Shown here in pieces: positions 8,184 to 17,322 of a stretch of 33,838 nt of DNA (within the stretch, counting starts at the first letter, position 1; each line of letters opens with the position of its first letter). The notes under the pieces were generated by a model. It was not told where the DNA came from. It made no database searches and saw only the letters and a program-made list of their open reading frames with translations. The translations under genes were made by a program, and so were the position numbers. Source of the DNA: a bacterium (GTDB lineage: Bacteria > Bacillota > Clostridia > Christensenellales > Aristaeellaceae); assembly GCA_029009515.1 (NCBI GenBank), contig JAQXJZ010000048.1, positions 1 through 33,838 on the forward strand, given 5' to 3'.

Positions 8184-9482
8184 ATGAATAACTATGCACT
8201 TATGATCAGCCAGCTCAAAACCCCGGAAGTGATGAAGCAGCTCAACCACATCTATGGCCAGCGCGATGGCATGATGGTGGAGCAGAGCATGCGCTACAGC
8301 CGCCTGCTCAAGAAGCATGAGGAAATTGTTGGCACCAGCGGCAGTGTGTACATGATCAGCGCGCCCGGTCGCACCGAGATCGGCGGCAATCATACGGATC
8401 ACAACTGCGGCAAGGTGCTGGCGGCGGCGGTCAATCTGGATACGCTGGCGGCGGTCACCCCCCGCGACGACCAGATGGTCAACATCCACAGCGAAGGCTA
8501 TCAGCCCCTGTCCGTTTCGCTGGATGATCTGGACGTGCATGAGGACGAAAAGGGCACCACGGCTGCGCTGGTGCGCGGCGTGGCCTTCAAGATGAAGGAG
8601 GACGGCTTCAAGCTGGGCGGATTTGACGCTGTGATGACCTCCACCGTGCGCGGCGGCAGCGGCCTTTCCAGCTCCGCTGCGGTGGAAGTGCTGCTGTGCG
8701 CCATCTTTGATGAGCTGTACAACGGAAACAAGCTGACCGCCAAGCGCCGCGCGCAGATCAGCCAGTTTGCCGAAAACGTGTACTTTGGCAAGCCCAGCGG
8801 CCTGATGGATCAGATGGCCTCCAGCGTGGGCGGTCTGGCTTATATTGACTTCAAGTCTGACGACCCCAAAGTGCAGGCCATCTCCTACGATTTTGCTGCC
8901 AAGGGCTACGCGCTGGTGGTGGTCAACACCGGCGGCAGCCATGACGACCTGACTGATCACTACGCCGCCATTCCCGCTGAAATGCGCGCCGTGGCTGCGT
9001 ACTTTGGCGAAAAGAACCTGCGCCGCGTGCTGCCCGAGCAGTTCGCCAAGGCCATTCCTCAGCTGCGTCAAAAGCTGGGCATCCCGCACGCCGACCGCGC
9101 CATCATGCGCGCTGCGCACTACTTTGACGAAAACCGCCGTGTGACGGATCAGGCCGCAGCGCTGCAGAGCGACAATTTGGATGAGTTCTTCCGCCTCATC
9201 ATTGAAAGCGGCCGCAGCAGCTACTGCTATCTGCAGAACATCTTCGCCTTCAATGATCATCAGGAGCTTGCCCTGGCGCTGATGCTGGGCGAGCAGAAGC
9301 TGCGCTGCGACGGCGCATGGCGCGTGCATGGCGGCGGCTTTGCCGGCACCACGCTCAACTTTGTGCCCCAGAAGCGCCTGGACAGCTTTGTGGCCGAGAT
9401 GGAAGCCGTCTTTGGCGCGCACAGCTGCAACATTCTGGACATCCGTCCCGTCGGCCCTGCCTGCATCCGACTGGGTGAATAA
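8184..9482 (+). CDS. galK: Galactokinase-like GHMP kinase
   Basis: SAPGRTEIGGNHTDHNCGKVLAAAVN, TSTVRGGSGLSSSAAVEV, WRVHGGGFAGTTLNFV: GHMP motifs 1-3. Confidence 0.85.
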   Translation: MNNYALMISQLKTPEVMKQLNHIYGQRDGMMVEQSMRYSRLLKKHEEIVGTSGSVYMISAPGRTEIGGNHTDHNCGKVLAAAVNLDTLAAVTPRDDQMVNIHSEGYQPLSVSLDDLDVHEDEKGTTAALVRGVAFKMKEDGFKLGGFDAVMTSTVRGGSGLSSSAAVEVLLCAIFDELYNGNKLTAKRRAQISQFAENVYFGKPSGLMDQMASSVGGLAYIDFKSDDPKVQAISYDFAAKGYALVVVNTGGSHDDLTDHYAAIPAEMRAVAAYFGEKNLRRVLPEQFAKAIPQLRQKLGIPHADRAIMRAAHYFDENRRVTDQAAALQSDNLDEFFRLIIESGRSSYCYLQNIFAFNDHQELALALMLGEQKLRCDGAWRVHGGGFAGTTLNFVPQKRLDSFVAEMEAVFGAHSCNILDIRPVGPACIRLGE

Positions 9483-9493
9483 GTAGAATTGGC

Positions 9494-9530
9494 TTCGGAC
9501 GCGGGAACCCGCGTCCGAATGCCTGTTTTC
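9494..9530 (+). terminator. Strong hairpin between galK-like gene and deoB (terminator or processing/attenuation element)
   Basis: TTCGGACGCGG (9494-9504) / CCGCGTCCGAA (9509-9519), 11-bp perfect stem with GAAC loop; weak U-tract (TGCCTGTTTTC). Confidence 0.6.
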
Positions 9531-9544
9531 AGGAGGAACAAGCT

Positions 9545-10705
9545 ATGAAACGCGTATTCCTGGTTGTGCTGGACAGCGTGGGCGCCGGTGCGCTGCCGGA
9601 CGCTGCACAGTACGGCGACACGGGCGCCAACACCCTGGGTCACATCATTGAGCAGAAGAACCCCGCCCTGCCCAACATGGCGGATATGGGTCTGGGTCTC
9701 ATTCCCAACGTGGGCGGCGCGAAGCCCGCAAACGGCGCCGGCGCTTATGGCCGCGCTGCGGAGGTATCCGCCGGCAAGGACACCACCACCGGCCACTGGG
9801 AGATCAGCGGCCTGAAGCTGGAGCGTCCGTTCCCCACGTATCCCAACGGCTTTCCGGCCGAGGTGATCGAGGCGTTTGAAAAGGCCATCGGCACCAAAAC
9901 GCTGGGCAACTATCCTGCCAGCGGCACCGCCATTCTGGACGAGCTGGGCGAGGAGCACATGAAGACGGGCTACCCCATCGTGTATACCTCCGCCGACAGC
10001 GTGTTCCAGATTGCCTGCCACGAGGACGTGTACAGCCCCGCCAGGCTCTACGAAATGTGCGAAATCGCCCGCGCTCAGCTGCAGGGCGAGCACGGCGTGG
10101 GACGCATCATCGCCCGTCCCTTCACCGGCACGGGCAAGGGCGCTTTCACCCGCACGCCCCGCCGCCGCGACTTTTCCATGCCGCCCGCCGGCAGGACCGT
10201 GCTGGACGCGCTGAAGGACAACGGCTTCTTCACCATGGGCATTGGCAAGATCGAGGATATCTTCTGCATGCAGGGCCTGTGCGAGAGCGATCACGCGGCC
10301 GGCAACCCCGCCTGCATCGACGCCATGATCACCGCCATGAAGCGCGATTTCAACGGCCTTCTGTTTGTCAACCTGGTGGACTTTGACTCCCTCTACGGCC
10401 ACCGCCGCGATGTGCAGGGCTATGCCGACGCGCTGGCGTACTTCGACGCCCGCCTGCCGGAGATCAAGGCCCTGATGAACGAGGACGACCTGCTCATCCT
10501 CACCGCTGACCACGGCTGCGATCCTGCCCACACCGGCACCGATCATACCCGTGAATACGTGCCCATTCTGGCCTGGAGCCCCGCCATGAAGGCTTTGACC
10601 GATCTGGGCACCCGCAAGACCTATGCCGACCTGGCTGCTACCATCGCCGATCTGTTCGGCCTGGACGAGCGCTTTGGCGCGGAGTCCTTTGCACAGCTGC
10701 TGTAA
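9545..10705 (+). CDS. deoB: Phosphopentomutase
   Basis: RVFLVVLDSVGAGALPDAAQYGDTGANTLGHI, DTTTGHWEISGL, LILTADHGCDPAHTGTDHTREYVPIL. Confidence 0.97.
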   Translation: MKRVFLVVLDSVGAGALPDAAQYGDTGANTLGHIIEQKNPALPNMADMGLGLIPNVGGAKPANGAGAYGRAAEVSAGKDTTTGHWEISGLKLERPFPTYPNGFPAEVIEAFEKAIGTKTLGNYPASGTAILDELGEEHMKTGYPIVYTSADSVFQIACHEDVYSPARLYEMCEIARAQLQGEHGVGRIIARPFTGTGKGAFTRTPRRRDFSMPPAGRTVLDALKDNGFFTMGIGKIEDIFCMQGLCESDHAAGNPACIDAMITAMKRDFNGLLFVNLVDFDSLYGHRRDVQGYADALAYFDARLPEIKALMNEDDLLILTADHGCDPAHTGTDHTREYVPILAWSPAMKALTDLGTRKTYADLAATIADLFGLDERFGAESFAQLL

Positions 10706-10728
10706 TTGACAGAAAGGATGAAAGAAAC

Positions 10729-11553
10729 ATGGACGTGAATCTGTACATGGAAAAGATCAATGCGGCCGCCAAGGCCATCGAGGAAGCCTGCGGCAAGGCT
10801 GAAATCGCCATCATTCTGGGCAGCGGCCTGGGCGCTTACGGCGATGCGCTGGAGGAGCGCAGGGAACTGGCTTATGCTGATATCCCCGGCTTCCCGGTTT
10901 CCACCGTAGTGGGTCATGCGGGCCGCTGGCTCAGCGGCAAGCTGCACGGCAAGAACGTGTACATGATGCAGGGCCGCTTCCACTCCTACGAAGGCTACGA
11001 CATGCAGACGGTCACCATGCCCATCCGCGTGATGGCCAAGCTGGGCGTCAAGACCCTCATCGTCACCAATGCTGCCGGCGGCGTGAACATCAACTGGACC
11101 CCCGGCGATCTGATGATCCTGACCGATTTCATCAACCTCACCGGCAAGAATCCGCTCACCGGCCCCAACCTGGACGAGTTCGGCCCCCGTTTCCCCGATA
11201 TGACGCAGGCCTATGACGAGGATCTGCAGGCGCTGGCCCGCAGCGTGGGCCGCAAGCTGGACATCGAGCTGCGCAGCGGCGTGTACTGCTGGCTCAACGG
11301 CCCCACCTACGAGACCCCCGCTGAAATCCGCATGGTGCGCGTGCTGGGCGCCGACGCGGTTGGCATGTCCACCGTGCCGGAGACCATCGTGGCCCGTCAC
11401 TGCGGCATGAAGGTGCTGGGCATCAGCTGCATCACCAATATGGCCGCCGGCATCCTCAAGCAGCCCCTCAACCATGAGGAAGTCATGGAAACCGGCCTGC
11501 GCGCGAAGGACACCTTCAGCGCGCTGGTGGACGGCATTGTGGAACGCCTGTAA
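10729..11553 (+). CDS. punA: Purine-nucleoside phosphorylase
   Basis: IILGSGLGAYGD, GHAGRWLSGKLHGKNVYMMQGRFHSYEGYD, TNAAGGVN, GLRAKDTF; follows deoB. Confidence 0.95.
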   Translation: MDVNLYMEKINAAAKAIEEACGKAEIAIILGSGLGAYGDALEERRELAYADIPGFPVSTVVGHAGRWLSGKLHGKNVYMMQGRFHSYEGYDMQTVTMPIRVMAKLGVKTLIVTNAAGGVNINWTPGDLMILTDFINLTGKNPLTGPNLDEFGPRFPDMTQAYDEDLQALARSVGRKLDIELRSGVYCWLNGPTYETPAEIRMVRVLGADAVGMSTVPETIVARHCGMKVLGISCITNMAAGILKQPLNHEEVMETGLRAKDTFSALVDGIVERL

Positions 11554-11570
11554 TCCAAGGTGTTAATTGG

Positions 11571-11619
11571 CTCCTTCCCGGCATACCCTGTGGCAACAGG
11601 GGTCGGGAAGGAGTTTTTT
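11571..11619 (+). terminator. Intrinsic terminator whose 3' arm contains the RBS of the next gene
   Basis: CTCCTTCCCG (11571-11580) pairs with CGGGAAGGAG (11604-11613), then TTTTTT; ATG at 11623. Confidence 0.75.
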
Positions 11620-11622
11620 GTT

Positions 11623-12774
11623 ATGCTGAAAAGGATGACAGGCATTGCCTGCGCACTCGTGCTGTGCTGTACTTTCGCGCTGGCTGCGCCGCTGGAAAGC
11701 GCGCCGCCCATGGAGCTGACCACGCCCAGCGCCATGCTGGTGGAGGCGGGCACCGGAACGGTGATCTTTGAAAAGAACGCGGACGAGCGCCGTCAGGCAG
11801 CCAGCGTGACCAAGCTGATGACGCTGCTGATTCTGATGGAAAAGCTGGAGGCTGGTGAAGTGCACGCGGATGACGCCATTGTCATCAGCCCGGAGGCGGC
11901 CGGACAGATTGGCAGCCAGGCGCTGCTGGACGCAGGCGCCTCCTACACGCTGGAGACGCTCATGCACGCCACCATCATCGCCAGCGCCAACGACGCCGCG
12001 TGTGCGCTGGCCGAGCACATGGCAGGGAGCGAATCCGCCTTTGCCGAATGGATGAACCAGCGTGCGCAGGAGCTGGGCATGCTGGACACGCATTACACCA
12101 ACGCCACCGGCCTGCCGGATGACGCGCAGTACACCACCGCGCGCGATGTGGCAAAGCTGGCTGCGGAGGTGTGCCGCCATCCGGATTACTTCGCGCACGC
12201 TTCCGTGTGGATGGATACGCTCACGCATCCCAGCGGCCGCACCACGGAGCTGACCAACACCAACCGTCTGGTGCGCTTCTACAGCGGCTGCGACGGGCTC
12301 AAAACCGGCAGCGCGGATGTGTCCAGATACTGCCTTGCCGCCACGGCAGAGAAAAACGGCCTGCGCCTCATCGCCATCGTGCTGGGCACGCCCAACAGCC
12401 AGACCCGCTTCAACGAGGCGCGCGCCATGCTGGACTACGGCTTTGCCAACTACCGGCGCGTGAACATCCTCAACAAGGGCGACCGCCTTGGCAAGACGGT
12501 GCGCGTGCGCATGGGCATGCAGGACGAGGTGGAGGCGGCCGCCGGCAGCGGCGTGAGCATGCTGCTCAGGCCCGGGCAGGAAAAGCTGCTGTCGCTGGAG
12601 GTGGAGCTGCCCGGCGAGGTGGACGCGCCCGTTCAGGCAGGCGATGCGCTGGGCATGGTGCGCGTGAAGCTGGGAGACAGCGTGATTGCCAAACTTCCGG
12701 CAGTGGCAGCCACAGACGTGGGCATGCCGGGCCTTTTGGAAGGCTTGAGCAAGATTGCGCTTAACTGGCGGTAA
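11623..12774 (+). CDS. dacF: Serine-type D-Ala-D-Ala carboxypeptidase (DacF-like, PBP5 family)
   Basis: Signal peptide; SVTKLM (SxxK), SAND (SxN), KTGSA (KTG). Follows deoB-punA as in the B. subtilis drm-pupG-dacF order. Confidence 0.93.
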   Translation: MLKRMTGIACALVLCCTFALAAPLESAPPMELTTPSAMLVEAGTGTVIFEKNADERRQAASVTKLMTLLILMEKLEAGEVHADDAIVISPEAAGQIGSQALLDAGASYTLETLMHATIIASANDAACALAEHMAGSESAFAEWMNQRAQELGMLDTHYTNATGLPDDAQYTTARDVAKLAAEVCRHPDYFAHASVWMDTLTHPSGRTTELTNTNRLVRFYSGCDGLKTGSADVSRYCLAATAEKNGLRLIAIVLGTPNSQTRFNEARAMLDYGFANYRRVNILNKGDRLGKTVRVRMGMQDEVEAAAGSGVSMLLRPGQEKLLSLEVELPGEVDAPVQAGDALGMVRVKLGDSVIAKLPAVAATDVGMPGLLEGLSKIALNWR

Positions 12775-12791
12775 AGATCGCCGGAAAAGGC

Positions 12792-12820
12792 TTGCATCAA
12801 ATGGCGTTTGGGCATATAGT
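12792..12820 (+). promoter_or_regulatory. Promoter for the NSS transporter
   Basis: TTGCAT, 17-nt spacer, TATAGT. Confidence 0.55.
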
Positions 12821-12865
12821 ATAGCATGTGTATTTATACGCCACAGGCGATACGGAGGATGAATT

Positions 12866-14266
12866 ATGGAAAAGAAGAACAAGCGCGGCAGTTTTACCGG
12901 TTCCATCGGGTTTGTGCTGGCAGCAGCCGGCAGCGCGGTGGGCTTGGGCAACATCTGGCGTTTTCCCTATCTGGCAGCCAAGGATGGCGGCGGACTGTTT
13001 CTGCTGTTCTATCTGGTGCTGGCGCTGACCTTTGGTTTCGCCCTGCTCACCACGGAGATCGCCATCGGCCGCAAGACCGGCCAGAGCGCCATGACTGCGT
13101 ACAGCTATCTGCACAGCAAGTTCAAGTGGCTGGGCGCAATTGCCTCGGTGGTTCCGGCCATGATTCTGCCCTACTACTGCGTCATCGGCGGCTGGGTGCT
13201 CAAATACCTGTGGGTGTATCTGACCGGCGCAGGACATGCGGCTGTTGCGGACGGTTATTTCACGTCCTTCATCACCGCGCAGTGGAGCCCCATCATCTGG
13301 TTTGTCATCTTCCTCGCAGGCACGCTGTTTGTGGTCTACAAGGGCGTGGACAAGGGCATTGAGCGCTTCTCCCGCGTGCTCATGCCCATCCTGCTGGTGC
13401 TCATCTGCGCCATCGCGGTGTTCTCGCTCACGCTGAGCCACACCGATGAGGCAGGCGTGACCCGCACCGGTCTGCAGGGCCTGAAGGTGTACATGGTGCC
13501 GGACTTCACCGGCCTTACGCTTAACAAGTTCATGGTGGTGCTCACCGACGCGCTGGGCCAGCTGTTCTATTCCATCAGCGTGGCCATGGGCATCATGATC
13601 ACCTACGGCTCCTATGTGAAGAAGGAAACCAACCTGGTCAAGTCTGTCAACCAGATTGAAATTTTCGACTCCGTGGTGGCGTTCCTGGCCGGCATGATGA
13701 TCGTGCCTGCTGTGTATGCCTTCACGGGTACAGAGGGCATGGCAGCTGGCCCCAGCCTCATGTTCATCTCCCTGCCCAAGGTGTTTGACGCCATGGGCGG
13801 CGTGGGTGCTGTTGTGGGCATTGCGTTCTTCGTGATGGTGGCCTTTGCGGCGCTCACCTCCTCCGTGTCCGTTCTGGAGGCGGTCACTGCCGGTGTGATG
13901 GATCAGTTCCACATGAAGCGCTCCAAGGCGTCTGTGACGGTTTTCGTGGGCGCGCTGGTGGTGGGCCTGTTCGTCTGCCTGGGCTACAATGTGCTGTACT
14001 TCGATCTGACCCTGCCCAACGGCTCCGTGGGTCAGCTGCTGGACGTGCTGGATTACCTGAGCAACTACTGCCTGATGCCCATTGTGGCCATTGCCACCTG
14101 CATACTGGTGGGCTGGGTGCTCAAGCCCGACGTCATCATCGACGAGGTGACCATCGGCGGGCTGACCTTCAGCCGCAAAAAGCTGTACGTGGTCATGGTG
14201 CGCTACATTGCGCCGCTGCTGCTGGTGGTGCTGCTTCTGCAGTCGCTGGGCATCTTCAAACTCTGA
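12866..14266 (+). CDS. Neurotransmitter:sodium symporter (NSS/SNF) family transporter
   Basis: GFVLAAAGSAVGLGNIWRFPYLAAKDGGGLFLLFYL: hallmark of NSS TM1; about a dozen hydrophobic segments. Confidence 0.95.
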   Translation: MEKKNKRGSFTGSIGFVLAAAGSAVGLGNIWRFPYLAAKDGGGLFLLFYLVLALTFGFALLTTEIAIGRKTGQSAMTAYSYLHSKFKWLGAIASVVPAMILPYYCVIGGWVLKYLWVYLTGAGHAAVADGYFTSFITAQWSPIIWFVIFLAGTLFVVYKGVDKGIERFSRVLMPILLVLICAIAVFSLTLSHTDEAGVTRTGLQGLKVYMVPDFTGLTLNKFMVVLTDALGQLFYSISVAMGIMITYGSYVKKETNLVKSVNQIEIFDSVVAFLAGMMIVPAVYAFTGTEGMAAGPSLMFISLPKVFDAMGGVGAVVGIAFFVMVAFAALTSSVSVLEAVTAGVMDQFHMKRSKASVTVFVGALVVGLFVCLGYNVLYFDLTLPNGSVGQLLDVLDYLSNYCLMPIVAIATCILVGWVLKPDVIIDEVTIGGLTFSRKKLYVVMVRYIAPLLLVVLLLQSLGIFKL

Positions 14267-14281
14267 AAAAACGGAATACAA

Positions 14282-14336
14282 AAAACAGCCCGTCGGCACC
14301 GGTCAAACGACCTGCGTGCCAACGGGCTGTTTCTCT
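14282..14336. terminator. Intrinsic terminator between convergent genes
   Basis: AAACAGCCCGT/ACGGGCTGTTT plus GGCAC/GTGCC and GGTC/GACC stem. Confidence 0.85.
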
Positions 14337-14343
14337 GTTCATA

Positions 14344-14697
14344 TCAGCCTTCCGCTTCCACCCACTTTTTCCACTCCGCCTCATTCGCTCCAATGGTCGC
14401 CTTCTGACCATTGCGCACAATGGGCGTCTTCAGCGCGGAGGAATCCTCCATCAGCGCATCGATGATGTACTTGTCATCGCTCATATGCGCCACGGGGCGC
14501 TCCAGCGCCTTCTTGCCCTCGCGGTCCACCAGTTCCTTCGCGCTGCCGGCGGCGCGCACAAACACTTCCATCTCGCGGCGGCCAATCTTGTGCTTTTTCA
14601 GATCCATGATCTGATAGGCAATGCGGCGCTCCTTGAAGAAGCGCTCCGCCTTGAGCACGTCCGGATTCTTCTTGCCCACATAAATCTGAATGTTCAT
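14344..14697 (-). CDS. ArsC/Spx-family thioredoxin-fold protein lacking cysteine
   Basis: IQIYVGKKNPDVLKAERFFKERRIAYQIMDLKKHKI...ALKTPIVRNGQKATIGANEAEWKKW: ArsC/Spx fold signature. No Cys in the translation. Confidence 0.8.
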   Translation of the reverse strand: MNIQIYVGKKNPDVLKAERFFKERRIAYQIMDLKKHKIGRREMEVFVRAAGSAKELVDREGKKALERPVAHMSDDKYIIDALMEDSSALKTPIVRNGQKATIGANEAEWKKWVEAEG

Positions 14698-15692
14698 GCT
14701 TGCTCCGCCTTTCGTTTCAGGTTGCGGCGAATATCCGCGCCGATAAACACCAGACGGCGGCAGCCGGTAGCGTCCAGAAAGCGCGAGGTGATGCGCTCGG
14801 TGTAGCGGTCCTTGAGCTCGCTCATGCTGAGGTTGGTGCTGATCACGGTGTGCCGTCCGGCCATCTGCCGCTCGTTGAGCAGGTTGAACAGCTGCGTGAC
14901 GGTCACGTTGTTGAGCAGCGGCTCGGTGCCCAGATCGTCAATCAGCAAAAGCTCGGCGTTCATGAAGGGCGCCAGCACGTCGGAGTCGTTCTCCATATAC
15001 GCCTTGCGTGCGGTTTCAAACAGGCGGTAGGCGCTGGTGTAGGTGGGCAGATGCCCGCGCTGCGACACGCGCTGCGCAATGCACTGCAGAAGGAACGTCT
15101 TGCCCAGGCCGCTCTTGCCCATCAGCAGCAGATCGCGCGTGGCGGTGTTGGGAAAGCTGTCGGCATAGGCAGCGCACACATCGCGGATGGCGATGGCTGC
15201 CTTGCGCTGGCTGTAGCCTTTTTCATCCGCCTCGTCGGAAAACAGCGTCTCGTCAAAGCGGTCGAAGGTGTTCATCTCACCGGCCACGCCGCTTTCCATG
15301 AGCATGCGGCGGTTGAACTCCCTGCGCATGCAGTCGCACATGCGGCGTGAAGGATCGTACAGATAGCCCTCGTCGCGGCACACGGCGCAGGTATACACCG
15401 GCTGCAGCTGATCCGCCGGCAGACCGGCCTCCTTCAGCTTCTGCGCAATCTGCGCGTTGAGCTGCTTCATCAGCCCGGGCAGGCTCTGCGTGGCGGACTG
15501 ATCCTTATTGCGTGAAAGCAGGCTGGCGCGCACGCCGCGCATGACGGCGGCATGGCGCTGCTGGATCAGTTCGCGCAGGCCGGGGCAGACGGCGCAGGCC
15601 TCGTCCTGACGCTGCTCAAACAGGCGCAGATTGTCCTCGCGCCGGTTCTGATATTCCTGCTGAAGCTGCAGAATGATCTGCTCGCTGGTCAT
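14694..15692 (-). CDS. DnaI/DnaC-like helicase-loader ATPase
   Basis: Walker A LLMGKSGLGKTFLLQCIA; Walker B AELLLIDDLGTEP; Zn-cluster-like CAVCRDEGYLYDPSRRMCDC. Confidence 0.9.
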   Translation of the reverse strand: MTSEQIILQLQQEYQNRREDNLRLFEQRQDEACAVCPGLRELIQQRHAAVMRGVRASLLSRNKDQSATQSLPGLMKQLNAQIAQKLKEAGLPADQLQPVYTCAVCRDEGYLYDPSRRMCDCMRREFNRRMLMESGVAGEMNTFDRFDETLFSDEADEKGYSQRKAAIAIRDVCAAYADSFPNTATRDLLLMGKSGLGKTFLLQCIAQRVSQRGHLPTYTSAYRLFETARKAYMENDSDVLAPFMNAELLLIDDLGTEPLLNNVTVTQLFNLLNERQMAGRHTVISTNLSMSELKDRYTERITSRFLDATGCRRLVFIGADIRRNLKRKAEQA

Positions 15693-17188
15693 TTGCGGTT
15701 CATCTCCTCAAGCTGATCCTCGGGGATTTCATCAAACTCGTCGGGATCATAATCGCGCTGGGCATACTGCTGCTCCACCACGCGCTTGGCTGCGGGCGCA
15801 GGCTTGCTTTCGCCCTTGGGCTGCGCGGTGCGCTTCTCATGCTCGGCGCGTGCGTCGGCCAAATTGGCAATGCCCTGCTCATGCCAGCCGGAAAGCAGCT
15901 TGTGCATGTAAGCCATGGGCTTGTCCTTGCCGTGGGCAAATTCCGCCGCCAGCAGGATCATCTCCTGCGGCATATGCCACTGGCTCTGCCACTGGGTGAG
16001 GTTATCGCGGTTGGCCTTGGTGCATCCGCCGGAAGCGCCGGCTACCTCCATGAGCATGCGGATCTGCGCGTTGAGCTTTTCCACCTCGCCCAGATAGGCG
16101 TTTGCGGCGCTGACCGTGGTCAGGCCCTTTTCAATCCACGCGTCCAGCAGCTGCTTCACGCGATCCAGCGTGTGCGCACGGCCATGACTGACCACCTCGC
16201 GCGCAGCCAGCATCACCAGCTCGTGGCCATTTTCCGCCATGCTGCGGTATTCGGCGCGCAGGCCTTCGCTGATGACGGCCATGCTGATGCCCAGCGTCTG
16301 CAGAAGTTCGCGGATACAGGCCGTTTCCGCCTTTTCGCTTTCCAGCGCCTTCTGCACCTGCGCTTCCGTGGTGGCCTTACCCAGAGTACGGGCGTGCAGG
16401 TTTTCCAGCACCTTGTCCAGATAGGCAAAATTGGGCGTGCCCTTCACGGTTTCCTTGCAGGCTTCCTGAATGGCCTTGGGTTCAAAGCCCCACTCCTCCG
16501 TCCACTTCAGGTACAGATCCATCTCGTCCATGGACGGGCTGCGGCGCATGCCCAGATGGCTCAGGATTTTCCTTGCGCCCTTCATGGCGGCATCGGAACG
16601 GGTGAAGATGGCCTCCGCCTCTTCAATGGTGGACACGTGCTGCTCGCACAGCTCCACGGCCACCTTCTGCGCGTCCTTGAAGCTGAAGTTGATGCCGCGC
16701 GTATTGATCATATGCTGGATGAGCATGAGCACCACTTCCGCCGGAAGCCGGAACTGCTCCACCCATTCATAGGCCAGCACCGTCTCGCCGCCGTGCAGCT
16801 TGCGCCGGTCGCCAAAGGCCGAGTACACCGCCTGCGCAAAGCTCTCGTAATCCTCGTCGTGCGGCATCTGCTGCTTTTGCAGCATCACCTGCTGCACGCT
16901 CACAAAGCGGTATCTGGGCGGCAGATCCTGCACGCGTTCCACCAGGCGGCAGCGCTCCCAGTAGCGCATGGCGCGCTCCACCTCTTCACGGCTCAGGTGC
17001 AGGGCGTTGGCCATCTCGTCCAGCAAGCCTTCCTCGTCGCCAAGGCCGCTGTGCGCCCACATCAGCCCGTACAGGTACACCTTCACATGGTTCTCCGGCG
17101 CGGCGGGCATGTATTCGCAGAAAAAAGCGTTGGGCACCGCCGTCGCGTCCCACAGCATGCCGCTGCGCGCGGCTTCAAACGTAGGCAT
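15689..17188 (-). CDS. DnaD/DnaB-like replication initiation protein
   Basis: DnaD-type segment LYLKWTEEWGFEPKAIQEACKETVKGTPNFAYLDKVLENLHARTLGKAT, a second similar segment near the C-terminus (WHMPQEMILLAAEFAHGKDKPMAYMHKLLSGWHEQGI), N-terminal winged-helix-like region; overlaps dnaI-like gene. Confidence 0.85.
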   Translation of the reverse strand: MPTFEAARSGMLWDATAVPNAFFCEYMPAAPENHVKVYLYGLMWAHSGLGDEEGLLDEMANALHLSREEVERAMRYWERCRLVERVQDLPPRYRFVSVQQVMLQKQQMPHDEDYESFAQAVYSAFGDRRKLHGGETVLAYEWVEQFRLPAEVVLMLIQHMINTRGINFSFKDAQKVAVELCEQHVSTIEEAEAIFTRSDAAMKGARKILSHLGMRRSPSMDEMDLYLKWTEEWGFEPKAIQEACKETVKGTPNFAYLDKVLENLHARTLGKATTEAQVQKALESEKAETACIRELLQTLGISMAVISEGLRAEYRSMAENGHELVMLAAREVVSHGRAHTLDRVKQLLDAWIEKGLTTVSAANAYLGEVEKLNAQIRMLMEVAGASGGCTKANRDNLTQWQSQWHMPQEMILLAAEFAHGKDKPMAYMHKLLSGWHEQGIANLADARAEHEKRTAQPKGESKPAPAAKRVVEQQYAQRDYDPDEFDEIPEDQLEEMNRK

Positions 17189-17261
17189 GCGCTGATGCCC
17201 TCCTTTCGTTATTCACAGTACCTTACAGTATATCACAGTTTGCGTCCCTTGCACAGCCCCG

Positions 17262-17290
17262 TTGACACCCGTCCAAATCCCTGTTATACT
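17262..17290 (+). promoter_or_regulatory. Near-consensus promoter
   Basis: TTGACA (17262-17267), 17-nt spacer, TATACT (17285-17290). Confidence 0.75.
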
Positions 17291-17322
17291 CCGTTTACAA
17301 GCGTTACAGAGGAGGGACAACC

